DNA of 64,000 nucleotides from Lates calcarifer (Eukaryota > Chordata > Actinopteri > Centropomidae): the NCBI RefSeq assembly GCF_001640805.2, contig NC_066855.1, positions 14,912,236 through 14,976,235 of the forward strand. The letters run 5' to 3'. The notes under the pieces were generated by a model that ran no database searches, was not told the origin of the DNA, and worked only from the letters and a program-made list of their open reading frames with translations. Position 1 is the first letter of the stretch. Each line of letters begins with the position of its first letter. Made by a program: the position numbers and the translations under genes. This document shows, piece by piece, positions 35,640 through 47,530 of this stretch.

Positions 35640-35990
35640 TTTTTGCATTCAGGTATACATATGCAACAATAAGTGTATGCGCGTTCTGTGTTTACCCCAC
35701 TTTGCGGCCACTTTCGTATCCACCCTGTGGGGTTTCCCAGGACAGACCCCTCCCTGACGCTGCACCCGAGAGAGAAGACAGGAGAGCAAAAGGAGGGTCC
35801 CTGTCTGACAGCACCAGGGTATGACTCCCTCCAAATGCTATGCAGGGTGACATCTGCAAACCATAACAACCCCCTTAAAAAACGTGATACAAAAGAACAG
35901 GGCCACGGCCTTCTTCTGCTCACATAATGAGGCCACGGGATAAGCATCTTTATGGAGAGGAGGAGGAGGAAGAGAGGAGAGAGGCTCATT
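35640..35990. other. CNE-like block
   Basis: Unique sequence, with CpGs at 35680-35770 and a GGA-rich run at 35955-35980. Long frames exist on both strands (126 codons minus at 35609-35989) with no recognisable product. Frames open on both strands point to composition rather than coding. Confidence 0.25.
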
Positions 35991-36389
35991 GAAGTTCAAC
36001 CCGAGTGTCAGCTTTGTTTTACGCAGATGAATTAATAAGACGTCACTTTCTTACTAAACATTTATATTACACCTCAGTGCTGTAATTACATGTATGACAT
36101 ACACCATAAGCATCATCGTATTGAGCGATTCAGTATGTTGGTCCTAAATTATCCCAATTGTCACCTTTAACCTGGGATGTTATTTATCAAAATTATTTCA
36201 AACTGTTTTGCCGAGATCCAGTCCACTTTGACAAATACAGGCTATTATTACACTCAGTCTTTGATGCAATCTATCCAAGTGAGCAGTGAACTTAGAGGAA
36301 ATTCACTCTGCTGCATGATGGCATGGCCTCTGAAATTCCACTGTCCCCTCCCCTCTGTCTCCCCCCTACCCTCCTTGCAATTGTTCTGA

Positions 36390-36560
36390 TTGTGTGGGTG
36401 CGTCGAGTCATGGCAGATTCGGGGCTGGGGCAGTCCTTAAATAGAGGCTGGCTCCTTCAAGGATCAGCTCCATCAGACGCCAAAGCAGCCTGAGGACTTA
36501 CTGGTTCACAGCCACATTTGAACACGGAGACCAGTTTCACCCAGTTGTTGTTTACTGTAA
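36390..36560 (+). promoter_or_regulatory. Candidate TATA-type core promoter
   Basis: GGGGCTGGGGCAG is followed by TTAAATAG (36437-36444), a TATA-like box, and then a CT-rich segment with CCATCAG-like initiator words 25-35 bases downstream. GC and CpG content rise around it (GTGCGTCGAG near 36400). The layout resembles a tissue-specific plus-strand promoter. No coding first exon follows: frames after it are short and unrecognised. Confidence 0.3.
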
Positions 36561-36859
36561 AACAACTGATAAAATCCAGTGGCCCTGGTTTCGTCTGACA
36601 CATCTATCTAGAATTATTTCCATCAAGAAACATTAGAGGTGTGACTAACATTCAAAGCGGTTGGGGCGCTCGGTATCAACTCACTCAAAGTGTCCGACAG
36701 AGAGATTATAAAAGATCTAGAATATTTGATATTAAATGGAACAAAGAGGGCCTCAATCTGTGCAAACTAACCCTGCATATCAAGATTTATAAAAGCGTAC
36801 GCGCAGTCATCCTCTGTCAAAGAAAGGGCGGTATTCAATCATACTGAACATGGATAAAG

Positions 36860-37420
36860 TTTGCTTGTGTGACCCAGAGAGGGAGTCGACCAGATGTCTT
36901 ATCTTTGTTAAGTCGGTTGAGGATCAGTGTCAGAAATGCCAGCACGCTCCACCAAAGCCCCCTGGCGATTCCTGATGCAACCCTACCTCAATGGCCGACT
37001 TACAGACAGCTGAGGAGAAGCTCCACTGCTCAGACTTCACCTTGGCTTCCTCTCTCATTTCCTCCTCTGTTGCCATTTTTGTTGAACACTTGTAATTGCG
37101 GTGTACTTTTCCCCTCTTCCCTCTCTGGTGAACAGGGAAAGCCCTGTGGATTCATAGGCACTGAACCCTAATTGGGCTAATGGCGGTGGTATATCTAAAT
37201 TACCTCCCTCCATCCATGAGGGTTGCCATGTTTATGTCTGCTGCCTTGGGTAAACTCCCCCCCGTCCTGTCATTTATCGGGGCACTTGTTTGTTGTAGAA
37301 TGCAGCTCCATTGCAGATCTTTATCGGTGTGGCCAAGTGACCTGTCTGGCACATGCAGACAGTCAAACAGAATACTGGTTTTGTTTTTTTTAAACCTGCA
37401 TTTTGTAACTGTTGTTTAGC
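36860..37420. other. CNE-like block
   Basis: Over 500 bp of unique, balanced sequence with CCCTAATTGGGCTAATGG (near 37167) and a run of pyrimidine-rich words at 37050-37120. Two plus-strand frames (100 and 79 codons) are not recognisable. It is among the better CNE candidates because of its length and lack of repeats. Confidence 0.35.
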
Positions 37421-37590
37421 TGTGGAGGTCTTTCCCTAACATGTTGTGTTTTGAAAGATATGAAAAAGCCAATAGAAGTATAAATGTACAGTCATTTAAC
37501 ATAGTTTAATCTGTTATATAGTATTGAACTACACACTCTGGAATAGTCTTTGACCATGAAAATACATAATCTATAGATATTAAAAAAGAT

Positions 37591-37935
37591 TTGACAGTCA
37601 GACATTTTGGGAAATACATATTTGCTTTTTTCCTCACAGTTAGATGAGAAGATATCATCCTTGTATATTTAGTACAGGGCCGGGAAACTAGCAGAGATGT
37701 TTTGCACTGTCTCCAAAACCACAAATTTACATATTTTTGAACATTTTTGTTTGCAACTGAGACAAAATTAAACAAATCAGATACCAAATGTCAGGAGCTT
37801 TAGAGGCGCTGACAGGTGTTTTTTTCACTTTGTTTACAGATAGAGTGTCTGTTTCCTCCTGCATCTTTATGTTATACTAAGCTAACTGCAAACCTCTAGC
37901 TTTTTATCTCTAGCGTATTTCCCAAAGCAAACATA
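37591..37935 (+). repeat. R1 palindromic interspersed repeat, copy C (diverged)
   Basis: CAGACATTTTGGGAAATAC and GTTAGATGAGAAGATATC mark the left end. ACTAAGCTAACTGCAAACC and GCGTATTTCCCAAAGCAAAC mark the right. Similar terminal sequence (GAATATTCCTTTAAAAT) appears at 38178-38194, so the insertion may extend that far or a second fragment may lie there. It is more degraded internally than copies A and B. Confidence 0.72.
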
Positions 37936-38680
37936 GTAGATAAAAATTCTGTGTCTGCCAGACTATGGCAAGTACTTCAGGTCAAATAAGATCCAAATAA
38001 GTTCAACTAACCTGCAGGCTTGTTTATAACCTGTCTGACTGCTTGTTTGTTGCCCTGTTGGACATCTTTTTAGCAATGTTGCCAAGCTTCCAAATATGAG
38101 CAATTTATTTGAATACAATCTAATGACAAACACAGTGCCCAAGACTATAGGAAAATAATATCCAAGTCATAATAAACTGGAATATTCCTTTAAAATGAAC
38201 TTACATGGTTCTTTGTCTTGAGGCAAATTTATTAAAACCAAATTTTTAACACCTGGCAAGAATTACTGCATTTTATGTGATGTATTATTTCTTTTATGCA
38301 GAGCTGCTTTTCCCAAGTGTGATTAGATCATATTTTTAAACTGAAAGCCAAATGACAAAGATGAACTAAATGCCAAGATCTTTTTGAAAAACAAGCAGTG
38401 CAGGCAGTCATGGTATAGTCTTTATATACTTTGTCCATTCACTATACATTAGATGACATTATTCTCATTCACAGCGAATTAAGCAGAAAAAAACAGAGAA
38501 AAGGCAAAAATGTGTTTGCCAGACTCCTATTTCCTATTAAACAGGAGTCATGTTTATAAACCAGCACTCTGAATACTAGCCCAAATAACACTTCCGACCC
38601 CAGTGAGAATGAAAACAAAACCAGAGGGAACCACAGCACGGTTCCTCATCAGCCATTGGGAAACAGCCGCCACTGCCTCT
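37936..38680. other. Noncoding stretch
   Basis: AT-rich; apart from the possible R1 end at 38178-38194, nothing is recognised. Confidence 0.5.
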
Positions 38681-38712
38681 CCCTCATACCTTCACTATGG
38701 CATGTGGCTTAC

Positions 38713-38928
38713 TCCTGCCAGTGAGAGGGAATAGTTGCACTGACAGATGGGATGTGTAGGCCCGCATCAGCACACCCTTGTTAGACTGCAGAGTCACATC
38801 CTCCTGCAGTGCCTGCCAGTGACCTGAGGTGACCCTTGGCTGCCCCTCATCTCCACAGGATCCATGTGAACACACTCTGTCTCCATGAATCCCGCTGTTG
38901 ACACCAAGAGTGGTGTTTAGGGAAATCC
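38713..38928 (-). CDS. Candidate phase 1-1 coding exon of an unrecognised gene
   Basis: On the minus strand an acceptor (GCTGTAGTCTCAG, before 38928) and a strong donor (AGGA|GTAAGC at 38713/38712) enclose 216 nt that are open throughout. Both ends split a codon after its first base, so the exon is symmetric, as in extracellular-module exons. An alternative, weaker donor lies at 38690 (GTATGA). The peptide includes HGDRVCSHGSCGDEG and TSGHWQALQEDVTLQSNKG, with two cysteines, alternating hydrophobic strands and no low-complexity runs. Codon endings favour G and C. I do not recognise the family, and no partner exon is identified. It is the best coding candidate in the window, but still unproven. 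Confidence 0.35.
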
Positions 38929-39261
38929 CTGAGACTACAGCCTCTCGTAGCAAATTAAGAAAAGACCCTTTTGTTTAATTTTGTCTCAGTTGCATTCATT
39001 GCCTTTTTTTCACTATCACAAGCCCACTTCCTCTCTCGCAGCTACTGTGGAAGACAAAGAAAACATTCAAGCACTGGCGTCCCTTTTCCTGCCCTTGTCC
39101 CGTCTATCTTGTTGAGTTTGGAGCTGTCCACTTCCAACAATACAGATTGAATACGACAGTGAGTGACACTTAGATAATGCACAAGATTATCTGTGGTTCT
39201 GCAATCCACTACATTAATGAAAAGAGTGAAAGCAAACATTTCAAGAGATGATTCAGCATGT

Positions 39262-40165
39262 CATCATAACCTGAAAAAGACGAGACAAAATGAGAAGAAC
39301 TGAGAAAAGATGAGAGGAGGTAAAATGAGATCAGAAAAAAGTAAAGGAGACTAGATGAAACAAGACGAGATGAGGGGGAAACAAGAGGGGACGAGATGTG
39401 ACAAAAAGAGATGAGAGCAGAGGAGAAGAAACAAGTCAAGATGTCACAACAAGTTATAGACAACCACAAGAGAGTATGCAAAGGGTAACAGAGCAAGAAA
39501 GGAATTTGGTATCGAAAACTGTAAATTCACTCATCTTTTTATTATCATATTTAATTAATTTCTGGTTCTGATTAGAGGAGACTAGAGACACAAGGAAAGG
39601 AGAGGAGAGGATGGGATATGAGACTAAAAAAGACAAATCTAGAAGACATCAGAGGAGACAATACAAAAGGAGAGGACACAAAATGAGACCTGAGAAAAGG
39701 AGACGAGGAAAAGTGGACATAATGATATAAGATAAAAAGTAATGACACAAAAGCAAAGGAGAGGAGAAGATGTGAGACAAAAGGAGCCAAAACTCGAAGA
39801 CATGAGGGACAGAAACAAGAAACAAGACAATGAGATGAGGAGATGAGACAGTGAAATGGAAGGAGATGAGGAGGTGATATAAGAGGAAAGGAGACAAGGA
39901 AATTAGAGTAGAGGAAACAACAGGAGACGAGAGGATGGGATGTGGTGAGAGGACAGGAAACGAAAGGAGAAAGGAGAGGGGTGAAGACAGGAGAAAAGGA
40001 TAGACCAGATGAGACAAAGGAAGCGAAAAGATGAGAGGAGATGACGAGAGGGGAGAATGAACCAAAAGTTGACAAGGTTAGACCAGACTAGACAAGAGTA
40101 AAGGATAGTAACAGGATAAAAAGAGATGAAACAAGAGGAGGCTATGAGAAAGGACAAGAAGTTGT
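39262..40165. repeat. Long polypurine (GA-rich) tract
   Basis: For about 900 bp the plus strand is dominated by G and A, with loosely repeated words such as GAGACAAGATGAGAGGAG. It is broken by ordinary sequence at about 39436-39585. It is too irregular to be a clean minisatellite, and looks like an expanded, decayed short tandem repeat. The opposite strand gives long serine, leucine and phenylalanine-rich frames (up to 167 codons) that are artefacts. Confidence 0.85.
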
Positions 40166-41220
40166 AAGTGAGACTTGGACTACAGAGGTGTGTGAAAACT
40201 CATTTTCATGCTCTTACTCCCTCATTTGCCTTCTTTCCTTCATTTCCCCTCATTTCCTCACTCCCCAGTGCCCCGGCCTGGTCCAGGTCGGGGGAGTCCT
40301 GGAGCGAAGGTCGGGCTCAGAAACCTGCAAGGTCTGCAGGAAAAGGTGATTGAAACCATGTGAGATGAAGCAAGCTCTGGAATCAGCTTTCCATATGAGC
40401 TAACCCCTGAAACCTTAGCTGACAAAAATCTGGAGAGGATGAAGAGGTCCCTGTGCTGCGCCTGAGCATAAATAGAGACACAAACAAAAAAAAGAAAAAC
40501 AATAACCCTATACGCTGCTGGAGTAAATTTGCTTGTATACTGAGCGCAGGTGCCAAAACACAAACTAAATACACATACACTTCACACAACCCAGTTGATT
40601 ACAGAGAAGTTTGATCAAAGTGACATTACTAACACAGCTCTGGTATCAATTACACACCCTTGCTCACTGTCACAATATCACACACATTGACTTCGTACCT
40701 GGGTTTCCACAAAATGGCAAATGCTATATTTGCATCACAGCCAGTGGAAGCAGTGACACATGAATGTTGAGTGTTAGGAATGTGATGAACAGGTTTCCAT
40801 GAGAATCCCAACGAACTGAAACGCCACAAGATTTCTGTAAGCCATGTGTCATCGTTACCTTAGGAGGGAAATCCATCCCTGAGAAGTACGTGTGTCATCA
40901 CACAAAGGCGTGTGTGTTTGTGTGTGTACACGTGTGTGCCACGGTGAAATTAACAGAGGTTTAGAGTCTCTCACTCTCCTTCTCACACACACACGCGCTG
41001 CCCAAACTCCTTTGTTTGTTTGTTTTGGGTGTAACTCTGAAACCATGGTGCCGAGCCACACATCGCTTCAGTTTCAAATGGCAGGCAGACATACCAATCC
41101 TGAATAGTTGTCTTACAGTATCTCCCTCCTCTTTTCTGTTCTTATTTTCACTCTGAGTCTGTTACTCCCCCCTCACACACACACTCACATATACAAACAT
41201 ACACACACTGACAGATGAGA
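40166..41220. other. Noncoding stretch
   Basis: Contains GT-rich runs near 40905-40935, short CA runs near 40985 and 41180, and several CpGs at 40265-40320. No gene is recognised. Confidence 0.5.
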
Positions 41221-41530
41221 ACTGGCTTCGGTGGAGCTGGCGAAGCACCACCGCAGCTCAGCTAATCACGCTCAGGCACCATTCTCTGTGAACTCAACTG
41301 TTCCAGCAGTGTGGCCAAACTCCCATCTCCATCGCCACTGCCGCCACCTTCTCTCTTCTTACGTGTCATGCAACAAAAAAAAATTAAAAAAGGCCCTGCA
41401 AGAGTCGAGGCCAAGCAGGGAAAACATTCTTGCAAGAAAACGTGGTATCATTTTTGGCAAGCTAGATGGACCTTTAAATGTGGCTTCTTTCTTCTTATCT
41501 AAAACTTCTCATCTGTCACAAAGACCTGTA
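41221..41530. other. CNE-like block
   Basis: Unique, mildly CpG-enriched sequence, with GCTAATCACGC and a CCATCTCCATCGCCACTGCC stretch near 41325. A 121-codon plus frame (41231-41596) covers it. It is open but unrecognisable and crosses an A-run. Confidence 0.28.
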
Positions 41531-41814
41531 TCTGTGACAGTGCTTGGAAAGTTCCTCATTTCTTATTCTTTTTTGAAAAAGTATTTACATTACTAATTAC
41601 TCAACTACAAAGTAATTAGTCACATTTACTCATTAGTTGCGTTTTCTCAAGTCCAAAGTTGCCATATACACGTCATAAGCTGTAAACACAACATTGACAC
41701 AACATACCATTATGTGAAGCTGTAATGGCAAATGCATCGGCAAATAGTTGCTTATTTACATGTGCAGCAGACACAGAGCAACATTAGCATTCAAATGAAA
41801 TTGTGTCCAATATT

Positions 41815-42060
41815 AACTCCCTTTTAATGGTGTTTTACTCACCATCAGCATTGGCTATTTAGCTGCTAAATGGTTGACTTTATTCACCTGTTACTCACTA
41901 CTTTGTAACTTTGTCTGCTGTTTGGTGCTGGGTAGCTGGTAGCATATTTTACCAGTTTACAGGAGCTTTCTGCTGACCACTGTTGCCTGTTGTTGCCAGA
42001 AACAAGGTTTGTGAGAGCAGCAACTGCTGGCTAATTCACAAAGCCAGTCACTTGGTTCCT
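41815..42060 (+). repeat. R3 repeat, copy D
   Basis: TTAGCTGCTAAATGGTTGAC, CTGCTGTTTGGTGCTGGGTA, and TTACAGGAGCTTTCTGCTGA then CTAATTCACAAAGCCAGTCA are words of the R3 family. The segment TGTTTGGTGCTGGGT is the reverse complement of one in copy C at 58.74 kb. Boundaries are approximate. Confidence 0.62.
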
Positions 42061-43299
42061 AAATATAGGCTTACCAGTGGTAAGCTAGCAGCTATTAATA
42101 TGCAGCATGTAAAGAATATAACACTGAAGTTACCTGAAGGAATTCATTCCTCCCCCTTTGGCTGAGGCACTCTTTGTAAGACAGCTAACAAGCAGACCTT
42201 TAGCACCCTATGTAATGTCAGCATTGTTGGGAATAGTAACTAATGCACTATAATTACTAAATTTGTGATGTGTGTAATGTCCTACACTACTTTTTACTGT
42301 AATACACTATTAATAATGCCTTACTACTGAACACTGGCCTGTTCTAACTCATAGTGTTTAACTGTGGGTAGTATCATATTGCTCATAAGTGTCAAATTTC
42401 TAGCTCTTCAAGTGCATGTGTTTGGCCTTCATTGTCAGGTCTGCCTTTTCTAACAGACCAAAGTTGTCAGAAATCAACCACTTCCAATAGATACCAACAT
42501 ATACTCAAGTGGCATCTGGTCATTGTGGTCTACCACCATGTAACCAGCCCAGGTTACACAGATCATATCTGTGGTGAAGTAATCAATCCACCAGGTCTAT
42601 CCCCCTTCTCTCATCTTCGACCAGAGAATTAGTTCAAGATGGTTTGCATCAATTTAGGCTCTTTTCAAGTGGTCGGCCCTCGGTTAACCGCGACACAACA
42701 TGTGGTGCAGTCCCCCTACACTACGGGGCCACCAAGGACTGAACGGCTGAGGCTGTGCTTTCCTGGGAGAGAGGAGAAAATGAAACACTGACATGTTGGC
42801 TGATGTTTCACAGAGTGTATACGTGGTGTTTTCTGTAACAAGGTCATTGTAAGTAAACAGTGTTATGCGCTTGTTCACAAGACCAGAACAAGTTTCTATT
42901 TTTAAAGATAATGAATTCAAAAGAGCCACATATAAATATACACTTGTGTTCTTGTTCCAAAAGTACTGGCAACTCTGAATAACTGTATCAAACACATGTG
43001 TTTCAAGAATACATCAGTCCCATTTGTTTGCATCATCATTAGGCTTTAACCAAAGATGACAATGAACTATTCCACTTGTCCAAATCACAGCCCCATCATG
43101 ACGCTAGAAACTTAATGTAGCAAACCTCCTGCTGATACTGTGAAGGGTACAATATTTTTCACATACAGCACAGAATATAATGAGCACTCTACAGGCCCTC
43201 TAGGACATATTGTGTCTTGTAATGGCTTCAATAGAACTCAGTTATTCCCCCTTGGTCTTAGCTTAAACAGAGGGCGTTAGGGGTGTGTGTCTGTCTGTC
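42061..43299. other. Noncoding stretch
   Basis: No exon is found. A short CpG-rich patch lies at 42670-42735 (GGTTAACCGCGACAC). The rest is AT-rich. Confidence 0.5.
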
Positions 43300-43760
43300 T
43301 CTGTCTAAGCGTGTTCATGTATTCCTTTGGGTATTTCTTGTGTGTCAACTTGGAGGTGGGGCCGTTCTAAGTTCGGAAGGGAAGTCGGTGCAAGCTCACT
43401 GCTAAGAAGGAAAAGTCTCCCTATCAGAGGAAAACAAGCGCAATTGGAAGTCAGCAATTACCATGTTGGAGATAACGAAATGGGAGTGATAAGAGCGCCA
43501 CGATTTAGCTGAATAGGCAAATCCCCTGTAGGTTTCTGTGAATGCAGCTCCACACGCACAGCACACGCAGACTACATAAACAGACACAACTCCTCTCTGT
43601 AACATCCTTTCACTCAGAGCAATATCATGCTGAAGAGACCTATTCTCTAATTAGCATACCTCATGACCTCAGAGTAAGTAAGCAGTTTGTCTGAATAATA
43701 TCCAAGAGACACAATTAGTCTGCGGTTAGGAAACCAGTGAGGGATCATGTCTGTGTTAAC
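43300..43760. other. CNE-like block
   Basis: Unique balanced sequence with GCGCAATTGG (43438), CTCTAATTAGCATAC (43646) and ACACAATTAGTCTGCGG (43710). Frames are short. The clustering of ATTA cores with scattered CpGs fits an enhancer-type CNE. Confidence 0.35.
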
Positions 43761-45474
43761 ACATTACTGACTCCCATTGGTTGACTGGGACACTTGCATG
43801 AAAGAGGTTGTGGTGGGATAGCATGGAAACTATTGTAGAACAAGGACTGGGTTAGGGTTTATATGAAGAACTAGTTTGTACGACGTGACGCCCAGCCATA
43901 TCAGAAAGCTTGTTAACAGTTGCTCTGAATGGCCACGCTCAAAAGTGTCTGGGTGTCATAGAGAGGTTGGACACATGATAATCACATTTATGTCCACATT
44001 TTCAGATAGTGCCAGAAATACTTAAGGAGAGAATGAAAAAAAAGTTTGAGAGAGGAGTACAAGACCTGCTTATTGTCTCTTTTTTGCACAGCTGGTCAGT
44101 CGCTGCATAAAGTGGGTATGAATGATGCTCTCACTGCTTAAGCCACACTGGGGCTACGCTCTCAAGAATAGAGACCAAAGATTTCTTTGCTTAGACTGAT
44201 GATGAGGTGGAAATGTTACTGAAAGTAAAACGACTCTAAGGTGGTCATGGAGGTGGAAGACATAGATTAGGAGTCATTGTAAAGCAAAGCCTTAGCTTCA
44301 AACTAAAACGCGACCAGCAGTGTTTCCAAAAGTCTCAGTTTTAGGGGCTCAAATCATTAGTAGTGTGAAGGTTAGGCATAAATTTAGCAACAGTAATGTG
44401 TTTTAAAACTAAAACAGATCACCATGGATGTAGCTTGGTAGAAAGATACTGTATGTACTGTCAATAAATTACAGTTAGAATATGAATGTTAGTAAATGCT
44501 CTGTGATGTTGACAATCAAGCCAAGAAGGTATTTGTTTCATCTGCTGTATGACTGATGAGAGCAAGTCTGTATTTTTTCTGTATTCTATGACATTAGGAG
44601 GCCAGTTTTAAATATTCTTAAACATGCCAGGAAGCATAGTTTACACCAGAAAGAAAGTGTAACAGTAACAAATTAGTACAAATTACAGTTATTCATCCTG
44701 AACAGCAGCTTGCAAGGTACACACACCACACACACACATACATACAGATAAGGAGGCTTCACTGCACAACAACTCTGGGATATATAATCATAATAAACAG
44801 TGACATGAGTTTGGATGTACTATTGTTGCATCCAAGATTTTTGGATGAAATAACTTTTAAACAGCGTGAGGACATGAATAATTTTGGCACTAATTTAACT
44901 CTGTAAGATATTACCACTCATCACAGATTTTTACGGCAGTGGAATTATGACATTGTGAACATAATGATTCAGTAGTGGGTCAGAAAGTGAAATCTCATTT
45001 TCTCTGTAATTGTGTTTTCTCTACAAATACAGACATACTCAGGAAGGGCTGTTTATGAGTGTTTCAATAGCAAACGTAATTCTACTGTGAAATCTGATTT
45101 TAATCTTGAACTTGTTTAAAATGTCTCCTCAATTGTTCAAACATCATTTTTGATATTAATCGCTTCTTAACATAATATTGTTAAGGCTGGTGGAACTGCT
45201 TCACCTATTGTGCAACACTGTTAGTTTTGAAAATGTGCCATAATAACTTTTCCAAATATTTAGGCTTGCGTTTTAAATTGTTTGTATTATATTGTGTATT
45301 ATTTAATGAAACATTTCTATGAACAAACACATGCTCAGTTATCCAATTAGAGAGCAAAGCATGTGTGTGTATCATGTGTGTACCTGTGACTGTAATCTTT
45401 AGCTGTGTTTGTGTGTGATTGTATCTGAGTGTAGGTGTTGGTGTCTTCACATTTGTGCATGCTGTTTTCCTTTT
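43761..45474. other. Noncoding stretch
   Basis: AT-rich sequence with a short CA run near 44720-44737. Nothing is recognised. Confidence 0.5.
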
Positions 45475-45500
45475 GCATATGCGTGTGTGTGCGCGCACAC
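45475..45500. repeat. Alternating pyrimidine-purine tract with palindrome
   Basis: Twenty-six bases from TGCATATGCG through (TG)n to GCGCGCACAC alternate without a break. GTGTGCGCGCACAC within it is self-complementary. It is a second Z-DNA or cruciform candidate. Confidence 0.85.
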
Positions 45501-45779
45501 TGAGCACGAGCACAGTTGTACAGTACGTTGTGTATCTGTGTGACAAAAACAGAGTTTCTGTTGGCATCCTGCCTCCACTCCTCTGCCAGAATAACCACAC
45601 ACTTAATCTCTCGCTCTTCTTCTTCTACTCTCCCTCTCTCCTTTCTTGTTTTTGTCTCTCTGCCTTGAATGCCAGCCCCTTCATCAAAGACAAGAATGTC
45701 TCCAAGCCCTATGTAAAAGAAAAATCTTGCTCTTCAGCTGCACACAAACAAACAGGAGTTGTTGTCATTATGTTCACTT

Positions 45780-46070
45780 TCCGGCCTGGCCCTGAAGTCA
45801 CAAAGTTGCCTCTTTACTAATCCACGATTTTATTGTTCCTCTTCATGTTTACGTTGTCAGCGAGGTCAGGCTCAAGGTGAAGGTTCTGATTGCCTTTTTT
45901 ATGATGAGCCCTGGCCTTGTGTTTTGGCCAGCGAGTGAGCTAGTGAGGAACGCAGACAAGCTTTGAAGCAATTTGCCATTTTCCTCTAAGCAGTGACATA
46001 GCAGACAAGCAAAGCATAATTCAAAACACAGTAAATCAATGCAGATTTCAGTGGGATTATGATAAGAGGG
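45780..46070. other. CNE-like block
   Basis: Unique sequence starting CCGGCCTGGCCCTGAAG, with many balanced, non-repetitive words and a GCATAATTC core near 46015. No exon structure. Confidence 0.32.
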
Positions 46071-46109
46071 AGTTAAAAAAAAAAGACTAAAAGCTTGATT
46101 CTCAGGCTG

Positions 46110-46520
46110 GGTGAGTTATAGGCTGTCTGGTTTCACCAATAGCAACAGTCTCAAATCTGTATAAATAATCATCGGGAAAATTAGGACTACTTGAGCATAT
46201 AAGGTATCGGTCAAGGCTGTGAGCACCATATGTTTTCAAGCGATGCTGAATAGCAGCGGTGTTACGACCCACGTCAGAACGTAAGGAAGTGTTCTTTTGA
46301 CATGACGCAGCTGCAACCGATTCACAAAACAGACAAACACCTGTTAATATCTTCCGTGAGCCAGCGGAGGACTTTTCATTGCACACAAATAGCAATAAAG
46401 GGATTCACTGCCTCACAAAATCATGACGCATGTCGAGCTGACATCTGAGTATCTGAAACATGATTGGGCCGTAATTTCTTTACAGTCAGCGGAGGCTGTT
46501 ACTGTGTTCAGGCACTTTCT
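46110..46520. other. CNE-like block with scattered CpGs
   Basis: Unusual CpG-bearing words are spread through unique sequence (GGTATCGGTC, AAGCGATGC, CAGCGGTGTTACGACCC, ACGTAAGG, CATGACGCAGC, TCATGACGCATGTCGAGC). A 97-codon minus frame at 46102-46395 is not recognisable. It is one of the more distinctive CNE candidates, because CpGs have been retained without island-like GC content. Confidence 0.37.
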
Positions 46521-47124
46521 GCTGCTTTTCTGCAGATGCATGTGGGCTTTGTTACTTTGGTAATGATACACTGATCTGACCAGCAAAAATGCACAGTAAT
46601 ATGAGGTACACCTGTCTCACAAGTAGAGATCATAACAGGGTAGCAGAATTTCACAAGAGATGTGTGAATGTGGTGTGTCTCCAGCTGATATTTCTTTTTC
46701 TGGCTAATAGGATATATGAGGATGAACAGAGAGGGATTAGAAGCTCCAATCTTTATAGATATTGCGTAACTTAACAAGCTCTTCATAATCCCCAAATAAT
46801 CTTTGAAATCAGGACTCAGTCTGTCTATGTACAAACATCAATAAACAGCAACTTAGAGCAACAAGTTTAAGTTAAATAAACAAAGCTGTTTGTAGAGTGA
46901 CTGCAGGCATAGCAAGAACATCTGAACATTTGATGTGAACATGACCTTTATTCTGTGCTGTACATAGTCAGTACAGCTACAGATCATATAATGGCTATAA
47001 TATAACCTCTCCTAATCCTCAGCCCCACTCATGCATTCTTTATGATCACCCTATATACATATACAGAATGACTCCTCTCTTTCTTTGCATGATTACATAA
47101 ACAGACAACAGTAGGAACACCAGC

Positions 47125-47126
<2 letters not shown>
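46521..47126. other. Noncoding stretch
   Basis: AT-rich; nothing is recognised. The 108-codon minus frame at 46508-46834 has no known similarity. Confidence 0.5.
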
Positions 47127-47171
<45 letters not shown>

Positions 47172-47209
47172 TCTCTTTCTCTCTCTCTCTCCCCCTCTCA
47201 CACACACAC
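47127..47209. repeat. (CT)n with (CA)n compound microsatellite
   Basis: CT units from 47127, with TTTCTC interruptions, are followed by C5 and then (CA)n to 47209. On the minus strand this gives the ERERER frame at 47029-47538, which is spurious. Confidence 0.97.
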
Positions 47210-47530
47210 AGGAAATAGAGGGCATCCGTCTGACAACTAATCACCCTTAATTGTGTGCTAATAGTGAAAGCAATGCATGTGGAGGGGAAAGGAGGAGCAG
47301 AGCAGGAGGAGGTGGGGAGGGAGAAAATAAACAACGGCAATAGGAAGGGGAAAAGGGCAATTTCAACCGAAAAAATATTAATGTAATCAAGGCAAATTAG
47401 TAGGTTTGGGATAACATTCCTATGGCTCGGTGTGTTTATTTTGCAAGCAAGTAATGGAAAGTAGGTAGAGCAGAGGGAAGGCACGGAGAAGGCGAGGGTG
47501 AAACTAGACTCACCTACCAAACTGCATGAA
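47210..47530. other. CNE-like block beside a compound microsatellite
   Basis: After the microsatellite the sequence becomes unique: CAACTAATCACCCTTAATTG, a purine-rich 47280-47325 segment, AATATTAATGTAATC and GGCAAATTAGTAGG. ATTA cores are dense. There is no plausible exon. Confidence 0.33.

Noticed and set aside
39572..40075. 167-codon minus-strand ORF, longest in the window
   Set aside because: It lies wholly in the polypurine tract. The peptide is serine, leucine and phenylalanine-rich low complexity, and other phases are open too.
45205..45820. 131- and 133-codon frames on opposite strands
   Set aside because: They overlap each other and cross GT/CA-rich sequence. No domain is recognisable.
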